A stretch of 64,000 nt of DNA from Paraburkholderia phenazinium (GTDB lineage Bacteria; Pseudomonadota; Gammaproteobacteria; Burkholderiales; Burkholderiaceae). The translations under genes were made by a program, and so were the position numbers. The DNA is taken from NCBI RefSeq assembly GCF_900141745.1, contig NZ_FSRM01000001.1:1488001-1552000 (forward strand), read 5' to 3'. Below are positions 39,077 through 48,920 of the stretch, piece by piece. Each line of letters begins with the position of its first letter. The first letter of the stretch is position 1. The notes below the pieces were generated by a model. It made no database searches and was not told the origin of the DNA. It saw only the letters and a list, made by a program, of their open reading frames with translations.

Positions 39077-40284
39077 CGCTTTCAAGGACCCTGAGCGGAA
39101 GCGAATCCGCCCCTGCGTCGGGCCGGTTGTTTTTGTCGTTGCTCGAGCGGATTCGTGTCGGGCACCTGGTACTCATCACGCCCGATGGTCAACCGCGTGT
39201 GTTCGGCGATCCGCATGCGTCGCCCGGTGCGCGGCTCGAACTGCGCGACTGGCGGGCGTGCGGTGCGATCCTGCGCAAAGGCGACATCGGTTTTGCCGAT
39301 GCATGGCGCGCATTCTGGGTCGATACACCGGATTTGTCCGCACTCCTGCGCCTCGCGATCCGCAATGAACGCGCCTTGCAGCGCACCGTCTATGGCGGCT
39401 GGCTCGCGCAGGTCTGGTACGGTCTGCGGCATCGCCTGCGCCGCAATACGCGCTCAGGCAGCCGTCGTAACATCCACGCACACTACGACATTGGCAACGC
39501 CTTCTACGAGCGCTGGCTGGATCCGAGTTTCACGTACTCGAGCGCCGTATTCGACGGACGCTTCGACACGTCGCTCGAAGATGCGCAGCACGCCAAATAT
39601 CAACGCATCATCGATACGCTTGGCTTGCGGGCCGGCATGCGCATCCTCGAAATCGGCTGCGGCTGGGGCGGCTTTGCGATGCATGCGGCGCGTCAGGGTA
39701 TTCATGTGCATGGCGTGACGATCTCCGAGGCGCAACTCGCATTCGCCGAACAGCGCGTGCAAGAAGAGGGTCTGAGCGATCATGTCACTCTGGAGTTACG
39801 CGACTATCGCATGCTGACCGCCCAGTACGACGGCATCGTCTCGATCGAGATGTTCGAAGCAGTAGGCGAGCGCTTCTGGCCGACGTACTTCCGCATCCTG
39901 CGCGAACGCCTTCTGCCCGGCGCGCGAGCGTTGGTGCAGACCATCACAATCGACGATTCGCACTTCGCCGCGTATCGTGCCACCAGCGACTTCATCCGCG
40001 AATACATTTTCCCGGGTGGCATGCTGCCGAGTCCGGAGCGTTTTATCGCGGTAGCGAAGCACTCGGGGCTCGCGGCTAATGTGTCGTTGGCTTTCGGCCG
40101 CGACTATGCCGAGACGTTGCGGCGCTGGCGCAGTGCCTTCGAGTATCAGCTCGAGGCGATCCGCGCGCAGGGCTTCGACGAGACCTTCGTGCGGACATGG
40201 CGTCTATATCTCGCGTATTGCGAGGCAGGCTTCGATGAAGGCCGTACGGACGTGATGCAGTTCGTGGTTGCGTCGGATCGTTGA
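39073..40284 (+). CDS. cfa: Cyclopropane-fatty-acyl-phospholipid synthase family methyltransferase
   Basis: A 403-residue SAM-dependent enzyme that methylates or cyclopropanates unsaturated acyl chains of membrane phospholipids. The catalytic domain starts near residue 130 (HAHYDIGNAFYERWLDPSFTYSS in parts) with the SAM site ILEIGCGWGGFAMHAA (about 194-209) and YIFPGGMLPS near 315. An N-terminal lipid-binding-type region precedes it. The context with an FAD oxidoreductase and DUF1365 recalls loci making modified (for example furan) fatty acids, so the product may not be a plain cyclopropane; that is inference. Confidence 0.88.
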   Translation: MTLSRTLSGSESAPASGRLFLSLLERIRVGHLVLITPDGQPRVFGDPHASPGARLELRDWRACGAILRKGDIGFADAWRAFWVDTPDLSALLRLAIRNERALQRTVYGGWLAQVWYGLRHRLRRNTRSGSRRNIHAHYDIGNAFYERWLDPSFTYSSAVFDGRFDTSLEDAQHAKYQRIIDTLGLRAGMRILEIGCGWGGFAMHAARQGIHVHGVTISEAQLAFAEQRVQEEGLSDHVTLELRDYRMLTAQYDGIVSIEMFEAVGERFWPTYFRILRERLLPGARALVQTITIDDSHFAAYRATSDFIREYIFPGGMLPSPERFIAVAKHSGLAANVSLAFGRDYAETLRRWRSAFEYQLEAIRAQGFDETFVRTWRLYLAYCEAGFDEGRTDVMQFVVASDR

Positions 40285-40285
40285 C

Positions 40286-40798
40286 ATGCGCTCGCTCGTC
40301 GCGTTAGTGCTGCTGTTGTGGGCCGCTTCGGCGAGCGCCGACTGGCGCAGCGACGTGCAGTCTGCGCGGCTTGTCGGCGAGGGCGATTTCCGCGTATTTG
40401 GCTTCAGTCTGTATCGCGCGCAATTGTGGAGCGAACGCGTGCCGGTGGACTATGACGAGCGCTTTGCGCTGCATATCGTCTATACGCGCAGTATCAAGGG
40501 CAAGCGGCTTGCCGACACGGGTATCGACGAAATCAAACGTCAGGCGGAGGCGCCGATTGCACCGGAGACGCTCGATCGATGGCGCGAAGATATGCTGCGC
40601 GCGTTCGTTGACGTGGAGCCTGGCGATGAGCTGAGCGCAGTGTTTCTGCCGGGCAAGGGCGTGCGTTTCTATGCAGGGGAGCGCGAGACCGGCGAGTTCG
40701 ATGATCCCGCGTTTGCGCGCGCGTTCTTTGGCATCTGGCTCGATCCGTCCACACGTGCGCCTTCGCTGCGCAAGCATTTGCTTGGCGACTTGCAATAA
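40286..40798 (+). CDS. Chalcone-isomerase-like periplasmic protein
   Basis: A 170-residue exported protein with a signal peptide (MRSLVALVLLLWAASASA). The body (LVGEGDFRVFGFSLYRAQLW, ALHIVYTRSIKGKRLADTGI, FLPGKGVRFYAG and FARAFFGIWLDP) matches the bacterial chalcone-isomerase-like fold, which binds fatty acids. The start two bases after the cfa stop makes it the fourth gene of the cluster. By inference it handles the modified fatty acid or its precursor. Confidence 0.8.
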   Translation: MRSLVALVLLLWAASASADWRSDVQSARLVGEGDFRVFGFSLYRAQLWSERVPVDYDERFALHIVYTRSIKGKRLADTGIDEIKRQAEAPIAPETLDRWREDMLRAFVDVEPGDELSAVFLPGKGVRFYAGERETGEFDDPAFARAFFGIWLDPSTRAPSLRKHLLGDLQ

Positions 40799-40831
40799 CG
40801 CGCCGGCATCTACGCAGAAGCGCGTCGGGCT

Positions 40832-41866
40832 TTACTCCGCATGACCCGACGACGAACTGCCCGAGGCCACCGCTGGCGCACGCGCAGAGGAAGCGGCTCG
40901 CACGGTGTCCGCATGAACAGGATGCAGTGAATTCAGTGGATACACATTGCCTCCATATACCGTGGCTTGCGTCGAATCGTTGCCGCGTTGCGCCGCCTGC
41001 CCGCTTTCGGCATCGATGAACCGGCTGGAATCGGCCAGCACAGGCGCGAAAAACCGCAACGGCGCGGCAAGCGCAGCAACCAGCAGCGCGTGTCCAACTA
41101 CAGGGTAGTGCTTCACCTCGACGGTATCGCCGGCCGCTCGTAACTTCGCAGCAAGACGGTCTGTGTTGCCGGGGTCGACGGTGGTGTCGCGCTTGCCGGC
41201 GGCGAGGAACATCGGCGGCTCGTCGCCGCTCGCGAAGTTGATGGGTTGGCTGGCGGCCCGCAGCGGTGCCGGAAAGACGTTCTTCAGTACCGGATCGGTG
41301 AGCGGCAAGAAATCATAGGGTCCCGCGAGGCCGATTACACCGCTCAGGTCGCGCTTGCTCATCTGCTGCGCGGCCAGATAGTGGCCGTCCGTTGCCAACA
41401 GTACGGCAATGTGCGCTCCCGCGGAGTGTCCCATCAGGAAGATGCGCGACGGATCGCCGCCGAACTCAGCGGCGTGGTCGCGCGCCCAGCGTACTGCCGC
41501 GGCTGCGTCCTCTACAAAACCTGGGAACCGGACCTCCGGCCAGGTTCGATAGTCAGGCAGGACGGCGACGAAGCCGCGCGAAGCGAGCGCCTCGCCGACG
41601 AACAGATAGTCGCCGCGCTTGCCGTTCTGCCAGCTGCCGCCATAGAAGAACACCACCACAGGCCGGCCGTGCGGGGACGCCGCCGCTGTCGCTTCGAACG
41701 GTTCGTAGACATCGAGTTTCTGGCGCGCGTCGCTGCCGTACGGGATGGCCGTGCTGGCGCGGAACGTCTGGCGGGGTACTGCGGCATTGAGCATGGCGGT
41801 TCCGCTGCAGCCGCCGAGCACGGTGAACGCGAGCGCGGCGGTCAAGGTAAGCAGGCGTCGAGGCAT
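40832..41866 (-). CDS. Lipoprotein alpha/beta hydrolase (BD-FAE type esterase)
   Basis: A 344-residue protein with a lipobox (FTVLGGC, Cys about 20). The esterase marks are VVFFYGGSWQNGKRGDY (oxyanion region, about 71-87), the nucleophile GHSAGAH (about 147-153), and PVVGHALLVAAL carrying the catalytic His. Substrate unknown; bicyclic-acid/feruloyl-type esterases share this fold. The last 60 residues are polar and low in structure. No clear ribosome site precedes the ATG. Confidence 0.8.
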   Translation of the reverse strand: MPRRLLTLTAALAFTVLGGCSGTAMLNAAVPRQTFRASTAIPYGSDARQKLDVYEPFEATAAASPHGRPVVVFFYGGSWQNGKRGDYLFVGEALASRGFVAVLPDYRTWPEVRFPGFVEDAAAAVRWARDHAAEFGGDPSRIFLMGHSAGAHIAVLLATDGHYLAAQQMSKRDLSGVIGLAGPYDFLPLTDPVLKNVFPAPLRAASQPINFASGDEPPMFLAAGKRDTTVDPGNTDRLAAKLRAAGDTVEVKHYPVVGHALLVAALAAPLRFFAPVLADSSRFIDAESGQAAQRGNDSTQATVYGGNVYPLNSLHPVHADTVRAASSARAPAVASGSSSSGHAE

Positions 41867-41984
41867 AGGAGGGGGTCATAGTCCGAAGGGTGGGTTTCGT
41901 ACTATCTACGCACGGCAGCCGTCGGCGGATGCAAGCAGGCTCGCGCACGGCGTTTTCCTTTGCACGGGGCGTGGGCGATATGGG

Positions 41985-43289
41985 CTAGAGCGAAATTCCC
42001 GCTGCCTGAGCCAGTAGCACACCGTTCAAAGCCAGCACGGCAACCGTACCGACCACGGCGGCAACATTCGTCAGCCGGCTGTTCCTGTAGACGCCCATCA
42101 GATCGCGACGCGAAGTGAACCACAGCAGTGCGATCATCGGCACCGGCAGCGCAACGCTCAACACCACCTGGCTCAACACCAGCGCCCTGGTCGCGTCGAC
42201 ACCCCAGGCCACCACCGCAAAGGCCGGCACCATGGTGACGAGTCGACGCACGCCAACCCGAATACGAAAGCCGACGAACCCCTGCATGATCATCTGGCCG
42301 GCCATCGTGCCGACTACCGAGCTCGAAATTCCGGAGGCGATCAAAGCAGCAAGGAAAAGGGCCGCCGCCGCTCCACCTAGCAGGGGCGTCAGTGTATGCC
42401 ACGCTGTCTCGATGCTGGCGATGTCCGAGTGACCCTGATGAAACGCACTTGACGCCATAATGACCATCGCCATGTTGATCAGACCCGCAACGCCGAGAGC
42501 AAGTACGACCTCGATATGCGAAAACTTCAGCAGCCTGGAGCGTTCGAGCTCGTTGCGCGGCGTCACACGATTCTGCGTGAGGCCCGAGTGCAAAAACAGA
42601 ACGTGCGGCATCACGGTCGCGCCGATAATGCCGACTGAAATGGTCAGCGCGTTGCTATCGGGGATGCTCGGCTTGAAGGTATGCAGGAATACTGACGGCC
42701 AGTGCACCGGTGCGATCAGCAATTCGGCCAGATATGACAGGCCGATGACGCCGACCAGTGCGGCGATGACCAGTTCAAGCGGGCGAAAGCCCTTGCGTTC
42801 GAACTGCAGCAGCCCAAAGGTGACGGCGCCGGTGACCAGCATGCTGGCCATCATCGGCAGATGCAGCAGCAGTGAAACCCCGATAGCGCCGCCGACGAAT
42901 TCCGCAAGATCGGTCGCCATCGCGGCGATCTCGCTCAAACCCCACATACCGTACACATAACGGCGCGGCAGCGACTCGCGGCACAACTCGGCGAGATTGC
43001 GACCGGTGACGAGGCCAAGTTTGGCGGACATCGCCTGGAACAGCATGGCGACGATATTCGCCACGGCCACCACCCAAAGCAGCGAATAACCGTAGCCCGC
43101 GCCTGCCTGAATGTTGGTCGCGAAGTTGCCCGGGTCCATATAGGCAATGGATGCAACCACGGCCGGCCCGACAAACGACAACATCACACGCGGGCCGCGG
43201 CGGCGTCCGGCGAGTGCTTCGCTAATGCGGAAACAAGTCTGCTCGGTCAGCGTCTGCGGCACGACCGCTGGACTCATGGCTTCGTTCAT
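41985..43289 (-). CDS. mntH: Nramp-type Mn2+/Fe2+ : H+ symporter
   Basis: A 434-residue inner-membrane metal importer with eleven hydrophobic segments. The metal-binding motifs are DPGNFATN (helix 1, about 52-59) and GATVMPHVLFLHSGL (helix 6, about 218-232, Met-Pro-His). An AGGAGATGTC ribosome site precedes the ATG. The downstream exported ferritin-like protein gene is transcribed in the same direction from further right, with 137 bp between them, suggesting a metal or oxidative-stress theme. Confidence 0.92.
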   Translation of the reverse strand: MNEAMSPAVVPQTLTEQTCFRISEALAGRRRGPRVMLSFVGPAVVASIAYMDPGNFATNIQAGAGYGYSLLWVVAVANIVAMLFQAMSAKLGLVTGRNLAELCRESLPRRYVYGMWGLSEIAAMATDLAEFVGGAIGVSLLLHLPMMASMLVTGAVTFGLLQFERKGFRPLELVIAALVGVIGLSYLAELLIAPVHWPSVFLHTFKPSIPDSNALTISVGIIGATVMPHVLFLHSGLTQNRVTPRNELERSRLLKFSHIEVVLALGVAGLINMAMVIMASSAFHQGHSDIASIETAWHTLTPLLGGAAAALFLAALIASGISSSVVGTMAGQMIMQGFVGFRIRVGVRRLVTMVPAFAVVAWGVDATRALVLSQVVLSVALPVPMIALLWFTSRRDLMGVYRNSRLTNVAAVVGTVAVLALNGVLLAQAAGISL

Positions 43290-43426
43290 GACATCTCCTG
43301 TGTGTCGTCAACCCGGGTCAAGCGGTTATGGATGGAACTCCGGCCAACGGGGATCACGAACGCCGTCGAGGCGGCCCGTTGCCGGTATCTCGGGTGATGT
43401 GAGCAGCAGCTTTTCAGCCGCCGATG

Positions 43427-44419
43427 TCAGCCGCTCATGTTGAGCGAGCCATTCACGCCGTTCGGGAAGAATCCGCCTTTCACTGCCGCCGTACTGGTCA
43501 GGTACACGATGTTAAGCACATCTGAATAGGTGCGTCCGAACGCGAGGCCATTGCTGTCGAGCGGAACGATGTTGGATGTACCTGCGGTAGCGCCGGTGAT
43601 GCCTTGGTCATCGTTGCCCACCTGATCGAGACTATCGCGCGCTGCGGAGATGGCATTGGCTGCGGTGATCAGGCTCGCCGTATCGAGCCCTTTCGCGTAC
43701 AGCGTCGTGCGCACGAGGCCCGCGTGATAAGCCTCCGCTGCGAGGATGCCGGCCGCGGCGCTCAGGAAGGTCTTGCTCGCGAGCAAAGGTGCCGCGCCTT
43801 TATAGGCCGTCACGCCGACGTCCTCGAAGATGAACGCGCCGAGCAGAAAGTTGTTGTCGCTCGCATAGGGGTCGAACGCGACGCCCGCCGCGACGAGACC
43901 TGCCGCGCGCGCTGCTACCGAGAACGCACCGTTAGGGTTGGTGCCGCTCACGTCGATGGACGGCATGGCCACCGCCGACGAACCCAGCGCGGTGCGCAGG
44001 AACGCCACGTGTTCGCGTTCGTCGTTGGCGATCTCGTTTGCGTAGGCCTGCACGACAGGATCCTGGAACGGCACTTGCGCACCCGCGATGACGGTGCCTT
44101 GCGTGCCGACGCCGCTGAGCATGCTGGCCGGAAGTCCGCTACCCGTTGTCGCATAGGTATAGAACTGTGCTTCGAGGTACTCGAGATTGAGCGCGAAGTT
44201 GAGAATCTCTTCGTCGGTCGGCGCGGTGGACTGAGCCATCGACGAGACGCCGGAGCCACCGCCGCAAGCGCTGATCAGCGTGCCGCCAACGAGACCGAGA
44301 CTCAGGCCGCCTGCATTGCGGAAAAATTGTCTGCGTTGTGTGCGTCGCTGCACCCGGCGCTCGAATGTATCGATTAGTTGTGCTGAATTACTCTGGCTGC
44401 TTTCTGACTTTTCGGACAT
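43427..44419 (-). CDS. Tat-exported ferritin-like domain protein
   Basis: A 330-residue protein with an N-terminal twin-arginine type signal (RRTQRRQFFRNAGGLSLGL, about 24-42, then ISACGGG with a possible lipid-anchored Cys). The body is a Ferritin_2/Pcc13-62-like four-helix domain: EEILNFALNLEYLEAQFYTY (about 83-102), EIANDEREHVAFLRTALG (about 145) and ILAAEAYHAGLVRTTLY carry the Glu/His metal-ligand pattern. Relatives are linked to desiccation or stress tolerance. ATG 44419 is preferred over a longer frame. Confidence 0.82.
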   Translation of the reverse strand: MSEKSESSQSNSAQLIDTFERRVQRRTQRRQFFRNAGGLSLGLVGGTLISACGGGSGVSSMAQSTAPTDEEILNFALNLEYLEAQFYTYATTGSGLPASMLSGVGTQGTVIAGAQVPFQDPVVQAYANEIANDEREHVAFLRTALGSSAVAMPSIDVSGTNPNGAFSVAARAAGLVAAGVAFDPYASDNNFLLGAFIFEDVGVTAYKGAAPLLASKTFLSAAAGILAAEAYHAGLVRTTLYAKGLDTASLITAANAISAARDSLDQVGNDDQGITGATAGTSNIVPLDSNGLAFGRTYSDVLNIVYLTSTAAVKGGFFPNGVNGSLNMSG

Positions 44420-44847
44420 GACCGTGCTCCTCAGATAGACCTCAGGAAAGCCACGCCATTTGCGACGCAAACGCGTACACAACAGGACAACTGACGCGAT
44501 GCACATGCGCAAATCGCGGACATGAAGACACATCGCTGCTCTCGGACGAAGCTTTAGCGACGACTGAGAAAAGGCGAGTCCTCAACGAACTTTACGAGTC
44601 GAGTCCGTCCATGGATGCAGCGCGCACAAAAGATATTTGCGTGCGTTCGCAGCATTCCTTGCGAAAGCGCGGGGGCGGCTTCCGCTAGCTCCTGCCGCCA
44701 TCCTCTGTACAATTCCCCTGATCGATGACCGGATCGGGTTGCCCGCGCGAGTGCTACACGCCGCCGCGTACCCAGCCGGTTTGCCTTCTTCACACGAACG
44801 CGGGCAACTGCTTTGCCGTCGCGCGTTCACGAACCTGCCCCGACTTC
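44420..44847. other. Divergent gap between ferritin-like gene and map
   Basis: About 430 bases. Open frames here lack ribosome sites and family resemblance. I see no clear operator; promoters for both flanking genes are expected. Confidence 0.35.
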
Positions 44848-45633
44848 ATGGCCATTACCTACAAGACTCCTGAGGACATCGCCGCGCTGCGAATCGCGGG
44901 ACGCCTCGCGGCCGACGTCCTCGCGATGATCGGCGAACACGTGCAGGCCGGTATCTCGACGGACGAACTTGACGCGCTGTGTAACGACTACATCGTCAAT
45001 ACCCAGAAAGCGGTTCCGGCGAATGTCGGCTACCTGGGATTTCCAAAGACGGTCTGCACCTCCGTGAACCAGGTGGTTTGCCACGGCATCCCTAACCGGA
45101 CCGAAGTCCTCAAGGACGGCGATATCATCAATATCGACGTGGCCGTGATCAAGGACGGCTACTTCGGCGACACCAGCCGCATGTATTGCGTCGGCAAGCC
45201 GAGCACGGTGGCGCGGCAACTGATCGACACCACCTATGAGGCGATGGTCGCCGGCATGCGTCAGGTAAAGCCGGGCGCGACGCTCGGCGATGTGGGCCAT
45301 GCGATCCAGAAGACCGCACAGCGCGACGGTTTTTCGATCGTGCGCGACTACTGCGGGCATGGCATCGGCAAGGTGTATCACGAAGATCCACAGGTGCTGC
45401 ACTACGGCCAGCCGGGGCAGGGCATCCGTCTGAGGCCGGGCATGGTGTTCACGATCGAGCCGATGATCAACGCGGGACGCGCCGGCACCACGGTCCTGCG
45501 CGACGGCTGGACAGTGGTTACCAAAGACCGTTCGTTGTCTGCGCAATGGGAGCACATGGTCGCCGTCACGGAAGACGGTTTCGAGCTGTTGACGCCCTGG
45601 CCGGACGGCACGGGCAGCTATCAGGCGCCGTGA
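44848..45633 (+). CDS. map: Methionine aminopeptidase, type I
   Basis: A 261-residue cytoplasmic enzyme that removes initiator Met. All metal ligands are visible: DVAVIKDGYFGDTSRMY (two Asp), GHGIGKVYHEDP (His), FTIEPMINAG (Glu) and SAQWEHMVAVTEDG (Glu). The length is typical. ATG 44848 (MAITYKTPED) is chosen over longer frames. It is not followed by glnD as in some relatives; a GNAT gene follows after about 130 bp. Confidence 0.93.
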   Translation: MAITYKTPEDIAALRIAGRLAADVLAMIGEHVQAGISTDELDALCNDYIVNTQKAVPANVGYLGFPKTVCTSVNQVVCHGIPNRTEVLKDGDIINIDVAVIKDGYFGDTSRMYCVGKPSTVARQLIDTTYEAMVAGMRQVKPGATLGDVGHAIQKTAQRDGFSIVRDYCGHGIGKVYHEDPQVLHYGQPGQGIRLRPGMVFTIEPMINAGRAGTTVLRDGWTVVTKDRSLSAQWEHMVAVTEDGFELLTPWPDGTGSYQAP

Positions 45634-45766
45634 AGATCCCCCGAGAGAAAAGAGATAAGCGGGTGTCGTCAAGGGCGCTCGCCCACAGATCCGGAAAATA
45701 AGGATTTGACTCCCGCGCCGGTTCGGTTAAAGCTACGCCTTAGTGTTTCAAGGGGTTTTCGTCTGC

Positions 45767-46300
45767 ATGAGTCCGTCATTGACCGTTCGCCGCATCGCCG
45801 CTGAGCAGGGCGCAGTATTCCGCGAACTCCGTACTGCGTCGCTGCGGGAGGCGCCCTATGCCTTCGGCGAGACGCTCGAGGATGCCCTGTCGGTCGACGC
45901 CGCAAGCTTCGATGCTACCGCTGCCAGCCACGCGGTCTCGACGGTGGCTACGTCGTTCATTCTCTATACCGAGGGCCATCCCGCCGGGCTGATCGAAGCG
46001 CATTTCGAAGACAGCGCCGCGCGCCGTGCCTTTGTAGGCGAGCTGTGGGTGGCGCCTGCGGTGCGTCATCTGCGCGGCGGCGAGCTGCTCGTCAATACCG
46101 CCAGCGAGTGGCTGGCCGCTGAAGGCGCCGAGGAAATCTACGCATGGGTGGCCGACGCCAATCGCACGGCGATGCGCTTTTACGAGCGCCTCGGCTTCGG
46201 CCCGACCGGCGAGCATGCCCGCACGGCACGCTGGCCCGACCAGTCGGAAAGCCTGCTGGTGCGCCACGTACAGCGCGCCTCGCAAGCCTCCTCCCAGTGA
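45767..46300 (+). CDS. GNAT-family N-acetyltransferase
   Basis: A 177-residue protein with the GNAT acetyl-CoA core: AFVGELWVAPAVRHLRGGELLVNTA (in parts, near residues 84-108, the loop replacing the R/Q-x-x-G-x-G/A pattern) and the C-terminal strand NRTAMRFYERLGFGPTGE. Substrate unknown. It lies between map and minC in the same direction. Confidence 0.8.
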   Translation: MSPSLTVRRIAAEQGAVFRELRTASLREAPYAFGETLEDALSVDAASFDATAASHAVSTVATSFILYTEGHPAGLIEAHFEDSAARRAFVGELWVAPAVRHLRGGELLVNTASEWLAAEGAEEIYAWVADANRTAMRFYERLGFGPTGEHARTARWPDQSESLLVRHVQRASQASSQ

Positions 46301-46457
46301 TCCGCCGAGCGGTCCCGCCGGGCGCCGCTCCCTTCCTGCCTACGCTGCTGTTGCGTCCGCCGTCGCCGGTTGGGCAGCGGCATTTATCCCTCTCGCCGAA
46401 AATACTGGCTCCACGCGTGGACGCCTGTAAAATACGCAAAATTTTTTGTCGAACGCT

Positions 46458-47345
46458 ATGTCGCCCAAGAAATCGCCATTTTTCGAACTCCGCAGTGGCA
46501 CTGTCGACACGCTCCTGTTCGTGGTCAAGACGACCGACCTCGACGCCATGCGTGCCGAACTGACCCGGCGCTTCGAAGCGACCCCCGAATTCTTCGCTAA
46601 CGACGTCGTCGCGATCGACGTGCGCCGCCTTGCCGACGACGAGCGCGTGCCGCTCGCCGAGATCTCGCAACTGCTCGACAGCGTGCGGATGCGCCCGGTG
46701 GGCGTGGTAGCGAATCCGCAGCAGGGCTGGGCTGCCGAGTCCGCGTTGCCGCTGCTCGAAGCGCGCGACCGGCGCGGAGCAGCGGGCGCCAGGCCGGGAG
46801 CCGAAGAGGGCGCGCAGGGTGCTGAGAGCGGCGCAGCGCCGGAGGGTGGCGAGCGCGGCAACAGTGGCAACAGTGGCGAGAGCACCGCTCCGGTGCAGGG
46901 GGAATTGCCGATCGACGCGCCGGCAGCCTCCGTCGAAGTTGTGGCGGCCGGCCGTGCCGCGGGCACCCAGGCGACAGCGCCAGCCGACCCCGCGAAGCTG
47001 GTCACCTCGTCGACAACCACGGTGGTCGACAAGCCGCTGCGCTCCGGCCAGCGCATCTACGCGAAGGGCGATCTGGTGGTGCTGGGCCTCGTGAGCTACG
47101 GGGCGGAAGTGATCGCCGAAGGCAATATCCATATTTACGCGCCGTTGCGCGGCCGGGCCTTGGCCGGCGTGCAGGGCAACCACGACGCGCGCATTTTCTG
47201 TACGTGTCTGGAGCCGGAACTGATCTCGATCGCCGGTATCTACCGTACGACCGAGAACCCGCTGCCGGCCGATGTGCTCGGCAAGCCGGTGCAGATCTGG
47301 CTCGATGAAGAAAAGCTGATGATTGAACCGCTGCGTCTCACCTGA
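46458..47345 (+). CDS. minC: Septum site-determining protein MinC
   Basis: A 295-residue division inhibitor that blocks FtsZ assembly away from mid-cell. The N-terminal FtsZ-binding domain covers about 1-105. A Gly/Ala/Glu-rich linker (about 106-190, longer than in E. coli) leads to the C-terminal beta-helix ([37 protein letters not shown]) that binds MinD. First gene of minCDE. ATG 46458 fits the usual [14 protein letters not shown] start. Confidence 0.95.
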   Translation: MSPKKSPFFELRSGTVDTLLFVVKTTDLDAMRAELTRRFEATPEFFANDVVAIDVRRLADDERVPLAEISQLLDSVRMRPVGVVANPQQGWAAESALPLLEARDRRGAAGARPGAEEGAQGAESGAAPEGGERGNSGNSGESTAPVQGELPIDAPAASVEVVAAGRAAGTQATAPADPAKLVTSSTTTVVDKPLRSGQRIYAKGDLVVLGLVSYGAEVIAEGNIHIYAPLRGRALAGVQGNHDARIFCTCLEPELISIAGIYRTTENPLPADVLGKPVQIWLDEEKLMIEPLRLT

Positions 47346-47438
47346 TCACCGGTTGCGCGCGCCGTGCCCGGCGCGTGCCTGGGATCTGGCTGCCGCCGGA
47401 CTTATTTGAACGAAATTGACGAACTCAGGGTAAGGGTA

Positions 47439-48254
47439 ATGGCAAAAATCATTGTGGTGACATCGGGCAAGGGTGGCGTGGGCAAGACGACCACGAGCGC
47501 GAGTTTTGCATCGGCCCTGGCGTTACGGGGCCACAAAACCGCCGTGATCGACTTCGACGTCGGCCTGCGTAACCTCGACCTCATCATGGGCTGCGAACGT
47601 CGTGTGGTGTATGACCTGATCAACGTGATCCAGGGCGAAGCCAACCTGAATCAGGCGCTCATCAAGGACAAGAAGTGCGAGAACCTGTTCATCCTGCCGG
47701 CCTCGCAGACGCGTGACAAAGACGCGCTGACCATGGAAGGCGTCGAAAAGGTCATCAACGACCTGATCGCGATGGACTTCGAATATATCGTCTGCGATTC
47801 GCCGGCCGGTATCGAATCGGGCGCTCTGCTGGCAATGCACTTCGCCGACGAAGCGCTGATCGTGACGAACCCGGAAGTTTCCTCCGTGCGCGACTCGGAC
47901 CGGATTCTCGGTATCCTGTCGTCGAAGACCAAGCGCGCGATCGAAAGCAAGGAGCCGATCAAGGAACATCTGCTGATCACGCGCTACAACCCGAAGCGTG
48001 TGAGCGAAGGCGAAATGCTCTCGCTCACCGATATTCAGGAGATCTTGCGCATCGATCTGATCGGCGTGATTCCGGAATCGGAAGCGGTGCTGCATGCGTC
48101 GAACCAGGGGCTGCCGGCCGTGCACCTCGACGGCACCGATGTCGCTGAAGCCTACAAGGATGTTGTGTCGCGTTTCCTCGGCGAGCAGAAATCGCTTCGC
48201 TTTACCGATTACCAGAAGCCAGGCCTCCTGCAGCGCCTCTTCGGCACCAAGTAA
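47439..48254 (+). CDS. minD: Septum site-determining ATPase MinD
   Basis: A 271-residue deviant Walker ATPase that recruits MinC to the membrane and oscillates with MinE. The Walker motif GKGGVGKTT (about 10-18) includes the signature Lys, and the switch [20 protein letters not shown] follows. The C-terminal amphipathic membrane helix reads [12 protein letters not shown]. It lies 93 bp after minC and 14 bp before minE. Confidence 0.97.
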   Translation: MAKIIVVTSGKGGVGKTTTSASFASALALRGHKTAVIDFDVGLRNLDLIMGCERRVVYDLINVIQGEANLNQALIKDKKCENLFILPASQTRDKDALTMEGVEKVINDLIAMDFEYIVCDSPAGIESGALLAMHFADEALIVTNPEVSSVRDSDRILGILSSKTKRAIESKEPIKEHLLITRYNPKRVSEGEMLSLTDIQEILRIDLIGVIPESEAVLHASNQGLPAVHLDGTDVAEAYKDVVSRFLGEQKSLRFTDYQKPGLLQRLFGTK

Positions 48255-48268
48255 GGGGAGCGCACGTA

Positions 48269-48523
48269 ATGTCGATTCTTTCGTTTTTGCTGGGCGAGAA
48301 GAAGAAGTCCGCGTCAATAGCGAAGGAACGCCTGCAGTTGATCATCGCGCATGAGCGCGCCGGCGGCCATGCGCCTGCCGATTATCTGCCAGCGTTGCAA
48401 CGCGAACTCGTCGCCGTGATTTCCAAGTACGTGAAGATTTCCGATGAGGATATTCGCGTCAGCCTCGAGCGCCAGGACGACCTCGAAGTACTCGAGGTCA
48501 AGATCGAAATTCCGCAGGCCTGA
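48269..48523 (+). CDS. minE: Cell division topological specificity factor MinE
   Basis: An 84-residue protein with the membrane-targeting and MinD-binding start ([20 protein letters not shown], 1-20), the contact helix ([11 protein letters not shown]) and the C-terminal topological domain ending EVKIEIPQA. It displaces MinC and stimulates MinD ATPase. Last gene of minCDE. Confidence 0.96.
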   Translation: MSILSFLLGEKKKSASIAKERLQLIIAHERAGGHAPADYLPALQRELVAVISKYVKISDEDIRVSLERQDDLEVLEVKIEIPQA

Positions 48524-48920
48524 TTGCCGCAAGGGCGGTCTGTATGATGTTTTATGCGCTCCCTGTCCGGCATCGTGACGGGCAGGGGGTGTAACGCGGG
48601 TCTTGCCACCGTGTTGCGTGATGTCGTACGCTTTCGTGCAGCGGTTCCGCTGCCGGTTTTCGTGTCTCCGTGTGCTCCCCTCGAATGCTCAATGCCGCCC
48701 GCTGCGATTCTGTTGCCGCGAGGCGTCGCTACGCGTCCGCACTGGTAGTGCTGGGTGTCTCTTGACACGGCCCTGTCGCGGTTCTTTATCACACTGGCGC
48801 CGCCGGAAATATTCGGTTGCACTTGAGGGACAGGCGTTACGTCCGGCATGTCAGCCAAAACGCGGTCTCGCGCATTAAACGGACACCACCACCACCGGTG
48901 CTTTTAAGAAAGAGGGGAAT
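48524..48920. other. Gap between minE and the YXWGXW protein
   Basis: About 400 bases without a supported gene. A weak inverted repeat (CCCTGTCC 48561-48568 with GGCAGGG 48581-48587) may be the minCDE terminator, though no T tract follows. The rest probably carries the promoter of the next gene. Confidence 0.35.

Noticed and set aside
43290..43426. Possible yybP-ykoY manganese riboswitch before mntH
   Set aside because: The conserved loop sequences and stems of that class were not found in the 137-bp gap.
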